64,000 nucleotides of DNA, taken from the NCBI GenBank assembly GCA_914767715.1, contig OU612066.1, forward strand, positions 35,438,283 through 35,502,282, given 5' to 3'. This DNA comes from Membranipora membranacea. Its lineage: Eukaryota; Bryozoa; Gymnolaemata; Cheilostomatida; Membraniporidae. Shown piece by piece: positions 48,716 to 59,904 of this stretch. Below the pieces are notes generated by a model. The model did not search any database and was not told the origin of the DNA. It saw only the letters and a program-made list of their open reading frames with translations. The position numbers were made by a program, and so were the translations under genes. Position 1 is the first letter of the stretch. Each line of letters begins with the position of its first letter.

Positions 48716-51386
48716 TCATCTTCCAAACACTGAAGTTCTGCTGAGGCAAACTTTTGACCCGGTTCCGGATCTGACAATAAGCCTCACATCTTCTCCGCCT
48801 ACAGATAACGGGTTATTGGGAGTGGATGGATGGATAAATACAGGAGATGATTGAGGAGGTCCAGCGAAAACTCCAAATATATGCTGGGAAAAGGCCTCAT
48901 CGCCCGGTGACTTTCTCTCAATGGTAATGGTCACATCTTCAAGAATTGCATCTATGACTACAAAGACAAAAAGAGTTACAATCAACCACTTATGTTTAAA
49001 TTTATTGATACCAAGCAAAATTTGCATATACGTAAGTTTTCAATAGTAGTGATTCCAAAGTTAGACTCGTGTGCCAGCAAGGCAATGCAGTGAGAAGACA
49101 GATTTTGTTCTAAAATTCAATTTAACAAAATGTTGATCATGTGCTGATCGAGTCATAAAACACCCATGATTATATCGTAGGTCCTTGATTGTAGACTATT
49201 AAATAAGGTATGTGTATGTGAATAATGTTTTTCCCGAAGGGTCCGCCGTGGCTGACAAAATATTAAATTTGATGAAATATCTATAATATAATACAGATTT
49301 TTTGTTACACTTTTATTTCACTTCATATTTGATATTTCACTTCACTTTTTGCGCACAAGATAATCAATTTTTTGTAACCTCCATTCATTTATAGAGGCAT
49401 TAAAAACCATGCTCGCTTCAACTTTCATGATTAACACTTATTTTTATATCATGCTGGCAATCTAGATACAAAGTTGCTATTACTTACAATTCTCTACCAT
49501 TGCATTTGAGATCTAATGAGAAGTTCAGCTCATTAAAAACATTGCTATTCAACCGCATGTTATCAGCTTGATCAACAGCTATTCAATTTTCTTTCTGTTT
49601 GTTTTTGTTTTTTTTAAATGACTTTGGTTGCCAATAAAAAAATACATAATGGCAGTCTATTTCACTCCAGTAGCGGAAAATTTTCCGAATAGTGCCGAGA
49701 AAAAAAAGAGCAAATGTTTTATATATTTCATCAAGTTATACTTAGATTTCATCAAGTTTATTATATATTGGAGAGGTCATGATAAGATAAACCTGATGAA
49801 CATTTGTGTCAAATACTGTGAAATTGGACATAGACCAAAGAGGGTCGAATTTTTACAAAAACCTACACCGATTTTCCTATCAATAGAATAGTATAAATGT
49901 CCACTCTCTCCAATGTGAGACCAGGTGCTGGCACCAGTTTTAGCTTCAAACTTTCTCCCGTTGCCTGAAAATAAAGATTTGAATGATGAAATTTTCTATC
50001 AAGTATATGACATTATCAAATCATTAGACAGAACAGACAGGAGTGATACTCAGCTCAAATAGCAGAAGTGTCTACCTCACAATACTTTAATTACTGGTGA
50101 ATACCCATCTTACTGATACGGGTATCAGACCGAATAGCAAATTTTGGTGCAATTCAAAGTTGTTGTAGGTTTCAAGGAGATAATGAAACATTTTTTTGAT
50201 CTGAAGATATTGTTACCAGATTCCTGAAAATGAATTATCTCAAACTAAGAACTTGGGATAATACACTTCTGATCTCTGTTTTGCAGCCAATGGAGCACAG
50301 AAAAATGTATGTACATACATAAACTCCTTGGGATTCTTAAAAGATGGATGCTTAGGTACTGACTTGTAATAATACAGAAAGCCTTACAGGAGTGTTGAAG
50401 CAGCAACTTATGACACAGCATCTAACAAACTTTCTGTGATCACCGAGTCTATCAAGTCTGAGGTTAGGCAGTTCCGTGAGGTACCATGGGACAGGACAAA
50501 TTCTGAAATCGATCGATATGTTGTAAAGCTAGTCAGAGATGACTCAATATATGAGCAGCAGTAACACTCGGGGAAGGAAAAGATAGACAAAACACACTAT
50601 GGTGAAACCTGAGAAAGCCAACTTTTGGTTAGATTCAACATATGGTTTCAAACATCCTAGGGTCAGACATAAAAATACATCAATATATTATATAATATTT
50701 ATTTATGGCGTTAGGTAATGCCTGGTATAAAAGTTACCTACCAACTCCAATAGGAACAAGGGAACTGGATGTGGTCTGCTCAGGTGTAGGAAAGAAATAG
50801 GTGCTCTGTGCTCCAATTGTTGCCGATGTTGTTGCTTCTGTAGTATCTACTGTTGTTGCTGTTGCAGCTCTTGTGGTTGCCGCTGTTGATGCTACTGTTG
50901 TTGTTGCTACTGCTGTAGATGCTACCGTTGTTATTGCTGATGTTGTAACAGGCGTAGAATTTTCTATTGATGTGGCAGTATTAGTGGTCCCTCCTTCAGA
51001 CACTGCAGTGATATTTATATAGAAGTTGCAGAAATAAAGCAGCCTTTTTCTTGGGGAGAGAAGGATACCGACTGACAGACAGACAGAGATGCATATTGCC
51101 AGACAAGCATCCAGTGTGTGGACTCTGAGATTTTGATCTGAGTTAGTGACACACAGACCTTCATTCTCTCGCTGTAGTATTCCACCCATTGACTCTGACA
51201 CAACCTCAATCTGGTGTATAAAAATGTCACATCAGTTTACCTGAGACCTAGAAAACGTCCCAGCTACATAATAACTGCATTTTAAGTTTTGCAGACAGAT
51301 ATGCAGACATGTTTATGATTGGAATGCAGGAAAAGACTTACCAGTGAAAAAGTAAACTCGAAGATAAACAGAGCAATAAAATTCAT
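48716..51386 (-). CDS. Thr-rich secreted/surface protein with PAN-like segment, four exons, function unknown
   Basis: Exons: 51386-51342, 51210-50742, 49964-49869, 48957-48716 (TGA). They total 852 nt, 283 residues, with GT-AG borders and matching phases (0, 1, 1). Exon 1 encodes a signal peptide, MNFIALFIFEFTFSL. Exon 2 contains LCVTNSDQNLRVHTLDACLA and IC, which starts like a PAN/apple domain, then a mucin-like Thr/Ala/Ser stretch of about 70 residues. Exons 3-4 encode STWSHIGESGHLYYSID and ILEDVTITIER, with no domain I recognise. The middle of the PAN-like segment is read in a different frame from the expected Cys pattern: CQSVSFSPQEKGCFIS exists one frame away, right after a CTGT microsatellite. 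Secretion or surface display is inferred. Confidence 0.6.
50380..50563 (+). CDS. Isolated terminal-exon-like ORF, sorting-nexin-BAR-like C-terminus (tentative)
   Basis: After an acceptor-like TTACAG, the plus strand reads SVEAATYDTASNKLSVITES, continues IKSEVRQFREVPWDR, and ends at TAA (50561-50563). The pattern LS.ITE.IK.EVR.F followed by a DR...Y..K helix loosely resembles the last helix of SNX1/2-type BAR domains. It lies antisense inside intron 2 of the Thr-rich protein gene, and no upstream exon was found. It may be a gene fragment or a retrocopy remnant. Confidence 0.25.
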
Positions 51387-52372
51387 CTTTTCTTTCTTCT
51401 ATTTATCTCAAGTTGATCTATGATGATGACTGAAAACACAAATGTCTATTTATGGAAGTTTTGGAGGAGATGATATATACCACACTAATAATTATGGTAA
51501 TCTTTATACCTGGAAAAAAGGCATATTGAGCGAGGAAATCAGGGAGGAACATAATACAGATATGAGTATCGACAAAAGTAGGTAATTCTAGGAGCCTAAT
51601 CAAAGTGCTATCAATGAACTTCATTGGTGCTATTATTATCAAGCAGGTTTGATCAGCGCTTAAATGACACTTGGTATTGATGTACTTTGTATATGCTCTT
51701 GACCATTCAACTCAGGAACAAACCAAAGGCCGATCGATGTCAAGGCGTATCAAGTTAAATTACCAGCTATATTATCATTGCCTGATGGCGTTATGAAAAC
51801 AGAGACAGTGATAACCGCACAGGAAAACCAAAGAAAAGAAGTGGATTTCAGTGAAGTGTTGAATTTCTGGTAAATAACCCCGTCCCTACTTTCCAGTTGA
51901 ACATATAATAATATGATAAGCTCGTCTATTTTTGTCAGAATTACTCTATTTTATTGAAATAGAGTTATTAAATTTGCAGAGATGAAAATGATCAATCATT
52001 TGTCGTACATCGACTTCGAAACTTGAAAAGCTATTTTCAGACATTATTTCGGTGCACAAAATAATCATAGATACAAAGTAAGGATGGATAGGGTTTTGGG
52101 GTCAGAAAATCACTGAATGACCTGAAATATCGTGTGAGACCAAATGTCTCTAGCCTTAGAATAACCTATATCAGTACTGTGAGTGTCATTGTTTAATCAC
52201 GAAAGTGACTCCGAGACAAAACTCAAAAACGATAAGTATAATTTAATCAATTTATCTTTATTTAATTCATTCCACTGAGCCAGTAAAGTTCTGTTTGTTT
52301 TATTGATTTCACCTTCATGAGCTTCGGGAACAGAGCAGCCGATGAGAAGCTATCAAATCTGAGTGATTCTAC
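51387..52372. other. Intergenic interval between the Thr-rich protein gene and the mitoregulin-like ORF
   Basis: Presumed promoter of the downstream minus-strand gene. No further feature can be supported. Confidence 0.35.
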
Positions 52373-52585
52373 TTATGATACTCTAACTGTAGGTGTTGTA
52401 TCGGAGTTACTTTTACCTTCCATTTCATCTTGAGCTTTTTTAGCTTTTCTAGCAAAGAAATCTCTCTTTGCTGACAACCACTGCAGTCTCCACGTCTTAA
52501 GATACCAGCCAAGCACTGTGCCAGCAGCGAAGGCAGTTCCCATCAGCACTAAGCCTGTTTTACTTTGTATATCTATGGAAGGCAT
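52373..52585 (-). CDS. MTLN: Small membrane protein resembling mitoregulin
   Basis: The ATG at 52585 gives 70 residues ending at TAA (52375-52373). The frame stays open further upstream, but only a GTG is available there, so this ATG is preferred. Residues 9-27 (KTGLVLMGTAFAAGTVLGW) form one transmembrane helix. A basic amphipathic stretch follows (WRLQWLSAKRDFFARKAKKA) and then a short acidic/polar tail. This matches the mitoregulin layout: about 56 residues in human, one N-terminal membrane helix ending in LGW, then an Arg/Lys-rich helix with spaced Trp. Mitoregulin is an inner-mitochondrial-membrane micropeptide linked to cardiolipin binding, fatty-acid oxidation and respiratory supercomplexes. 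A generic single-pass mitochondrial protein is the alternative. Confidence 0.55.
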   Translation of the reverse strand: MPSIDIQSKTGLVLMGTAFAAGTVLGWYLKTWRLQWLSAKRDFFARKAKKAQDEMEGKSNSDTTPTVRVS

Positions 52586-52589
52586 GTCT

Positions 52590-54120
52590 TGTACCTTGAG
52601 GATACTCCTCAGCCTAACACTATAATCAGCCACAATATTCAGCGAGTCCGAGTTCAGGCGTCACCATTTAAATGTGATAATTTGTCAGAGTGAGAACCGG
52701 AGCTGAAACATAAAAATATCGTATATTATCAGAGACATATAGAAGATAGTCCAATGGTAGGAAGCATACATTTGAGAACATAAAGTACACCTCTCAGACC
52801 TCCACAAATAAGCAAACGGGTTAGGCCGGTTGGGGGTTGGGCGGGCGGGCGCTTGAGATAGGATATTATTGATAGCCTAATAGATTCTGGTATGTATTTT
52901 GAAGGCTCAGTTGAGTGAATTCAAGTCATTTAAATTGTTGCAGATTTAGAATATCAGTAAATACATTACAGTATTAACGGTGTTAGTTGTCACCTCCAGC
53001 ATAAAGAGAAGATAGCTTTAAGATTCCATATAATAAGTCACATCAAACCCAAAATGGCCTGGTACTCACTGTAATAAATGTTTTAATGGACCTTTGTTGA
53101 ATTTCAAGCTCCCCTTATCATCAATGAATTGCATGAGGCATCAGCGACTTAGTAACAATCCCAATTTCGGTTTTTCATTGTACATATAGAGAGGTAAATT
53201 GTGTATTCAGTTCTGATGAAAAATACCAAGCAACTTATCAAGCAAGGGAGTGTCCGGAATTAAAAGCTAAAACTAATCCATTTCTGAAAGGTGCGTAACG
53301 TAAGTTCCATGAAATCAAATATTGAAGGTGTATCGATATCTTCAAATTATTTGTTGTGTGAAAAGAGATTGGTCTACAATCAAGGCAAACAGCGATCTCA
53401 AGACCGTCTCACAACGTCTCAAGACTTCTCTATAACGTCTCAAGACTGTCTCACAACGCACGCACCTGTTGCCTAATGCCAGCAACTGGTCAAAGTGCGT
53501 AAAATTATTTGTAGAGTGCTTGCTCTCTCAGTCTCAACTCTGTGACCCATAGAGAGTTGGCTTGTGATAACAGTGCCGAGAAAAACTAATAATTCTTATT
53601 CTAATAATTCATGAGAGGTTTTATAGCTGAGGCCTACAAATCAGTGAAATCTATAGGCTAATTCAATGACCCAACATGCATAGTCAATATAGAGTTCACC
53701 CACACTGATGACGTGACATACCATTGCATGCATATCTCTGATCGTTAGAGAGTAAATTAATTCACTTACAATCAAAAAGAATTCGATGTGACAAGCCATG
53801 GCCAATTTCATTGATTGGAGGCGGGAACCTGTCACATAGTACCAAATTGACTCTAACGTTCAGCGATACACATGTTAATACTGAAGTCTCAATGTCAGTG
53901 TGTGTGGGTTGGGTACACCTATTTTCCTGCTATTAGCCAATGTGCTGGTTATGATTTGTTGCTTGGTGTGAGAGAGCCACTGCCAGGTTAGATAATGCTT
54001 TACTAAGCGTGTATATTTAGAATAGATAAAGTAAATCACCTGAGATCAAAATCTACACGTTGGCTATGCCCTTAGGTTTTTACTCCTTGCCCTAATTATG
54101 GTTTCAACATAGTTTAACTG
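52590..54120. other. Intergenic interval
   Basis: Possible 5' UTR of the mitoregulin-like gene to about 52680. A small tandem of ACGTCTCAAGAC-like units occurs at 53395-53460. Nothing else is supported. Confidence 0.35.
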
Positions 54121-54126
54121 CTCAAG

Positions 54127-54512
54127 CCATAGGACTGCCGCAGTTCCTGATTTTGGGCTTGGTGTGGGTGGGGGGTGGGAAGGATGGAAGCTCTATTTAT
54201 TTTGCAATTCAAGGTTTTTGAAATAAACACAGCTTTAACTGCCAAAGTTAAATTCTTTTTCATACCGGAAACACTTTCTGATTGGTTGAATCATATTGTT
54301 TTGATGTTGCTTGGAAATCAGACTACCGCCACATTTAAATGTTTTGAAGATGACTACATTGGAGCTGACATAGTGTGCTGGTGAGGGTATTATATTTTGT
54401 TTAGTATGGTACATGTCTTTCCATTATCTGGTTCTACTTATGCACCAAGTGTTTAAGATATCACCCCCCACCCACACCAAGCCCAAAATCAGGAACTGCG
54501 GCAGTCCTATGG
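54127..54512. mobile_element. 386-bp MITE with about 54-bp terminal inverted repeats and 6-bp target duplication
   Basis: CCATAGGACTGCCGCAGTTC at the left is the inverse of GAACTGCGGCAGTCCTATGG at the right. The match continues inward through GGGCTTGGTGTGGGTGGGG. The element is bounded by CTCAAG at 54121-54126 and 54513-54518. The interior is AT-rich and non-coding. Confidence 0.8.
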
Positions 54513-54991
54513 CTCAAGCATCTCCCGCGGTTGATGGTAGAAGCATTCCCAGCAGCAATGTTGAATGTTTGATCATGATTTACTAATTGATTGTAATCAC
54601 TGATCAATTCAACGAGTTGAGGTCTGAAAACACTGACAGAGGTTGCAACCTCAGAGGATCCTCCATGAGTTTTTAGATACACACTAATCCTCTGTTGATC
54701 AGCTGAGGCTTACATGCTATTAATGTCACGCCACTATGCAAACCGCTCTGCACTTTGAGGTTGCAACCGCTGATCAAACCTCTGAGGATCAGCTGAGGCT
54801 GCTGCCAGCAAATATGTTGTGCAAACCTCTGAGGTTGCAACCGATAAGTGTGTTTTGACCATTAGAATGCTCAATTGCTGTTGCCAACTACCATGCTCTA
54901 TCAAGGAGTTTTTTACTCCTTACTCTGGACAAGTCTATGTATTTTTATGTCTATCGAATAATAGGTATGCAATGCAGAGGTGACAATAGGA

Positions 54992-55116
54992 CCCTGGGAC
55001 TTACATGTCATTACTTTGCCTATGTCCACTATCAACCACCCAAAAAACACCATTGGGTGGTTGATAGTGGACATAGGCCCTATCATAGGCAAAGTAATGA
55101 CATGTAAGTCCCAGGG
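54992..55116. repeat. Long hairpin: near-perfect 51-bp inverted repeat
   Basis: The left arm CCCTGGGACTTACATGTCAT...CTATCAACCACCCA (54992-55042) pairs with the right arm TGGGTGGTTGATAGTGGACATA...GTAAGTCCCAGGG (55054-55116). The right arm has a 12-base insertion (about 55076-55087). The loop is about 11 bases. It could be a foldback element or a transcribed hairpin. Confidence 0.8.
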
Positions 55117-55119
55117 GCC

Positions 55120-56575
55120 CATGATTGGGACTATAAAAATATGTATATTTATAAATAATAAACATATGCTATCTCCATAATGAAAGCTGCCAGGTGATTT
55201 CTGGTTAGCTGCTTGGAATAAGGGGGACAAAAAATAATGTATTGTAATGGAATGAACAGAGATGCAATCCAGACAGACACAAAATATTGCAGACATATGA
55301 AAATCAGATTTTTCATTTGATATCTTCACAATGAATGCACCTCTTTATATGATCAGAGATTGCTGGGAGCTCAGTGTGCAGAGGCTCCGCATGTCGTAAA
55401 ATTGTATTTTAGAGAGTCAGTTTAAACTTTATCTTGTTTAGCTGAGAATCCAGTTTTAGGAAGTGTGTTTATGGTAGAGAGATAGCTCTGCACCCATCAT
55501 TGGGCTAAGGCTCTATTATGAGCCAAGACTAAGAGCAAGAGTTACCTCCAATTTTGGCTCCAGAATTAGTGAGTAAACTCAAGACAAATGCAGCAAAAAC
55601 TCCCCCAATGAACTCCTTGCAAGCAAATGCATTGGAGAAAAGTATACATGGAGTCATGGACATGTCACATTAGTTGATCATTTGCAGAATTTACATGCTT
55701 GCAAGGAGTGAATTTTTTGATGCTTGTGATGTAATCACTCACTCGTCACTGGTCCTCTAGTCTATCTGTTTACTTCTGTAGTTGTGCTTGTTCAAGTCCA
55801 GTGCACCAGTGGACGCGGATGATGCTTGCATGCATTTACCCATGCTAGGTTCAGCATCAACTACCCAGAACCATGCTGAGCTAAGAACCCAACCGGATGC
55901 CTATTTGCCTTGGCAACCGCTGTACGTCTGCTTGGCATCCGGTTGTTTTCATATCATTGAATTCCATATCTGGAATAGCATCATTAGCTTTCTTTTGCAA
56001 AACAAAGGGCTTGCAAAAATAGCCAGTCCCTAGTAGCAATCTAGAAATGCCCTAATCATCGACACTGTATGGGGTATAATTACTGTTTGCAATTTTGTTA
56101 ACAAGACAATTTCTCAGGCTAATTATTCATGCTACTAGGGACAGCCAATCAGATAACAGTCAGATGGGTCCCTGTGTTTAGTGTCCTAACCGTATAACGC
56201 TATGATACTATTTCCATTCCAAGAGAAGAATCTAATTCAGTGTTTCATATATATAGGCATCCGGTTGGCACTCCGACAAACCTCCAGATGCCAAATACAT
56301 AGTCATCCGGATATTAATTTGGCAGAGGCGGATAGATTTGAAACAGAGGAAGAATGGTTGTAGACACCCGTCATCGTGGCCAACGAACCCATCCGGATAT
56401 CAGAGTGCCTGCGTTTGGTCATTACTAATAGGCATCCATATATGTTTCCGGTTTCATGGCGGCAAGCCGCAAGTTTTAAGTGCTCTTAGAAAATTCATGT
56501 TATCCAAATTTGTTGATTTTAATCCTTACACAATCAAATTTTGACGTTGCAAATTTTACAAAGTGTGTTTGTCAG
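55120..56575. other. Intergenic interval with small repeats
   Basis: Contains repeated CATCCGG-centred motifs in both orientations (55890, 55935, 56258, 56313, 56391) and the small MITE at 56026-56142. No exon could be supported. Confidence 0.4.
56026..56142. mobile_element. 117-bp MITE with 13-bp inverted repeats and 5-bp target duplication
   Basis: GTCCCTAGTAGCA (56026-56038) is the exact inverse of TGCTACTAGGGAC (56130-56142). AGCCA flanks both sides (56021-56025 and 56143-56147). Confidence 0.7.
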
Positions 56576-56713
56576 TCTCTCACTCTTGACTTGGAGCAAC
56601 TCCTTGCTTGGAGTTAGCCTGGACTGGATTGGAAACAAACTGGACTGGAAACAAACTGGACTGGAAACAACATTGGACTGGATATAACACTGGACTGGAT
56701 ACATTACTGGATC

Positions 56714-56990
56714 ATGGATTACACTGGAAGAGGCACATCTGACCTGACAACTGGTGAGGACGAGTGTAGCAGCTTATATCTGTGTGGAACATGCAGACAC
56801 CCTGTAGGATGGGAACAGAAAGGTGTTCTATGTGAAAAGTGTGATCTATGGTACCACATCTCATGCCAATAAATAAAGTTGACTATCAACACCTAGATAA
56901 TTCTAGTGTGCTATGGTACTGTTGCCCATGTGCAGAAGTTCACTACTCAATAACATCACCAGTAGACCTATATGAGAGGGATCTTGCTCC
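56714..56990 (+). pseudogene. PHD-finger N-terminus of the LINE
   Basis: ATG 56714 begins MDYTGRGTSD. It then reads LCGTCRHPVGWEQKGVLCEK and CDLWYHISCQ before a stop. After a one-base shift it continues NKVDYQHLDNSSVLWYCCPC. The Cys4-His-Cys3 spacing is that of a PHD finger. Confidence 0.75.
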
Positions 56991-57099
56991 ATCATTCCAG
57001 CCTGCTCCCTTCTCACTCATCCAGTACCATCAGTTTTGAGTCCCTTGATCATACGTATGCACCAATCCAGACCTTTTCCCCAAACCGTCATGTACCAAA

Positions 57100-57849
57100 G
57101 GTTACCCCTAAAGGCCGCCCACTACGTGTCCTTAATGTAAATTGTCAATTACTGAGTAGCAAAAAAGGGGCATGGATAAATCTATTGGCCTCAACAAAAC
57201 CTGACATCATCATAGCCACAGAAACATGGCTAAACCCCACCAATCTCAACTCAGAACTTGAATGCGATGGCTATCTATTATATCGTCATGATCGACCAAG
57301 AGGTATGGGTGGCGGTGTAATGATCGCTATCAGCGCTACTATCACAAGCAGTGAAGTGAGAGTCTCTGCTGTGAAGGAATCCGAAATCACATGGACAAAA
57401 GTACAATGCCAAGGACATAAAGATATCCTCATAGCTGCATGTTATCGGCCGGACGTCAGCGACAAGGTGACAGCAGGAAACTAAGATTTTGTCTTGCAGA
57501 ATTGTATGATAAGAGGAATAGACCGTTCGGCTTGATCATAGGAGGTGACTTTAATTTCCCAGGATGGAACTGGGAAGATAATAGCATTAAACCTGGCAAT
57601 CAGCATACAGGACTCCATCTTGACTTTAAAGACATCTTAGATGACTTCGGACTCACTCAGCATGTAAAAGAACAAACACGTCTAAGGAACACACTAGACC
57701 TCATCGCCACCAATATGCCTGACCAAATCAGCCGAGTTAAGGTCATCCCAGGTATTAGCAATCACGCGATTGGTTATGCTGAACTCGCTGTAAGACCACT
57801 TAGGAAAACTCAAAAAACCAAGACGGATCTATCTATACAACAAAGCTGA
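57100..57849 (+). pseudogene. LINE endonuclease domain
   Basis: Motifs of the exonuclease-endonuclease-phosphatase fold appear in two frames: LRVLNVNCQLL, PDIIIATETWL, then GGDFNFPGWNW, LRNTLDLIATN and GISNHAIGYAEL. The catalytic Glu and Asp/Asn positions are recognisable. The second catalytic half needs a frame change near 57480. Confidence 0.75.
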
Positions 57850-57859
57850 TTGGGATGGC

Positions 57860-59704
57860 ATGAGGAACTTTCTCAAACCTAGACTGCATAGACTAGAGAA
57901 AGCCAACATCCCATCTCCAAATGACCTATGGACAGAAATAAGAGCTACAATCCAGGAAGCATCAGAAATGTACATACCAACACAACTAGCAAAGACCAAA
58001 GACTCCTACCCATGGATGGACAAACAACTGAAGAAGATTATCAAGAAAAGAAACAAGTAGAGGAGAGATATATACTGTTCAGGAGAACAGCACAGTGCTT
58101 ATTTAGGAAAAAGCATGTTGCTTACGTACATAAACTCTTTACTGGCAAACAAGTGACTAAAGATGTGAGATCTAAGAGATTTTGGACCTACACCAAACAT
58201 AGCCGTTCTAATGCAGTCTCTAACATTGGAGCGCTGAGAGATGGCAACAAACTAGTCACATCATCACGAGAGAAAGCTGACATTCTGAATGATCAATTCG
58301 TGTCAGTATTTTCTAATCTCGGAGACAAAAAATCGCTGAACCCTTGTTATACAGACATGAAAAACATAACCATTTCTAAAGAAGGTGTCACAAAGCAACT
58401 GAAGATTCTCAACCCATATAAAGCTGCTGGACCGGACAACATCTCACCAAGAGTCCTCAAAGAGAACGCTGAAGTGCATGCATTCCCACTTGCCACACTC
58501 TTCCAACTATCACTAGACAAGGCTGAAGTACCTTCAGATTGGAAAAAGGCCATCATCTGCCCAGTGTTCAAGAAGGGAGACAGACATTAACCACCCATCT
58601 ATAGACCCATCAGCCTTACATGTGTGACTAGTAAGGTTCTAGAACATATTGTCACCAGTCATTTGATGAACTACGCTGAGGAATACCACCTACTGTTCCG
58701 TAACCAACATGGCTTCCGATGAAAACAGCTGGTTGAGTTCGTCGCCGATATCTCAAGCAACTTGGATAAAGGAATACCGAAGCTTGTATGGATTTCTCGA
58801 AAGCGTTTGATAAAGTCAACCATCAGAAACTCATCACCAAGTTGGAGAATAAAGGAGTCTGCTACCAAATTTGCTCCTGGCTGGAGGAATTCCTATCCAA
58901 CAGATCCCAACAGGTTGCTGTGGAGGGTTCCTCATCAACTGCAGCTGTGACATCAGGAGTGCAGCAGGGAAGCGTTGTAGGGCCTACCCTCTTCCTCTTC
59001 TACATCGATAACCTCCCCCAAGGACTGCATTCCACAGTAAGACTCTTTGCTGATGACACAATCCTCTATAACACCGAAAACAACAACGATAAACTCCAGG
59101 CCGACCTCAATACCCTGGAGGGATGGGAGAAAACCTGGGATTTGGAATTCCACCCTGCCAGGTGCCAACACATATCATTCACCAGGAATACTAAACGCCA
59201 CAACACTCTCTCAGCCTGCATGACATGAAAATACCGAGGACTGACGAAGTCAAGTACCTTGGAGTGACCATGGATTCAAAACTGCGCTGGAACAAACACA
59301 TACCTGACATTGCTACCAAGGCAAACAACACACTAGGAGCCAGGCCAGTGCTTGAGTATGCTTGCTGCTCGCGGGACTCACTAACAGCAGCCCAGGAAAC
59401 TTCCCTAGAAGCTGTACAAAGGAGAGCGGCAAGGTTTGTGTGCGGTATCAGAAGGAGTGATAGGAAGACAAGTGTCACCGGATTAGTACACAGTCTTGGA
59501 TGGGAGCAGCTAGGAGAGATACGCAAGGAAAGAAGGCTGAAACTATTCCGGGAGATGCACTACGCAGACAATGATACCATCACCAATTATATCCAACCTG
59601 CAACACACCATCTTTCTCGCAGACATGGTCATCAGTACCTGATACCCCGTGTCAAAACCCAACACCATCAGCGGTCCTTTTTTATGAAGACTGCCAAGGA
59701 TTAG
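57860..59704 (+). pseudogene. LINE reverse transcriptase
   Basis: Successive frames give AAGPDNISPRVLKE, WKKAIICPVFKKGD, DFSKAFDKVNH, VTSGVQQGSVVGPTLFLFYI, LFADDT (catalytic FADD) and VKYLGVTMDSKLRWNKHI. The C-terminus is at about 59704. Several frameshifts separate the blocks, so no active enzyme is encoded. Confidence 0.8.
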
Positions 59705-59904
59705 AATGCCCTCCCCCTTTCAGCTCCCTACTTGCACCCCTTGGATAGCATCCCGCTTCCTGTTGGTGACACACTGTTGATGACCTGGAACGGATATGGA
59801 CTTACGAGAAACACATTGCTAGATTCATCAACCCTGATGTAGCAATTACCTCACCTAAGGTAAGAACTGAGGTAATGGGTTCGTGACTGTCACACCTAGA
59901 GATT

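Larger units (their letters stand above)
56590..59900 (+). mobile_element. CR1-like non-LTR retrotransposon, degenerate
   Basis: A near full-length LINE lies on the plus strand. It has a 5' region of GACTGGAAACAAACTG repeats (56620-56740), a PHD finger ORF from 56714, an apurinic-like endonuclease (about 57100-57840), a reverse transcriptase (about 58100-59700) and a 3' UTR to roughly 59900. Frameshifts or stops occur near 56870, 57000, 57480, 57845, 58060, 58590, 58720 and 59228, so it is dead. PHD-bearing CR1-like elements are known from several invertebrate genomes. Confidence 0.85.
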
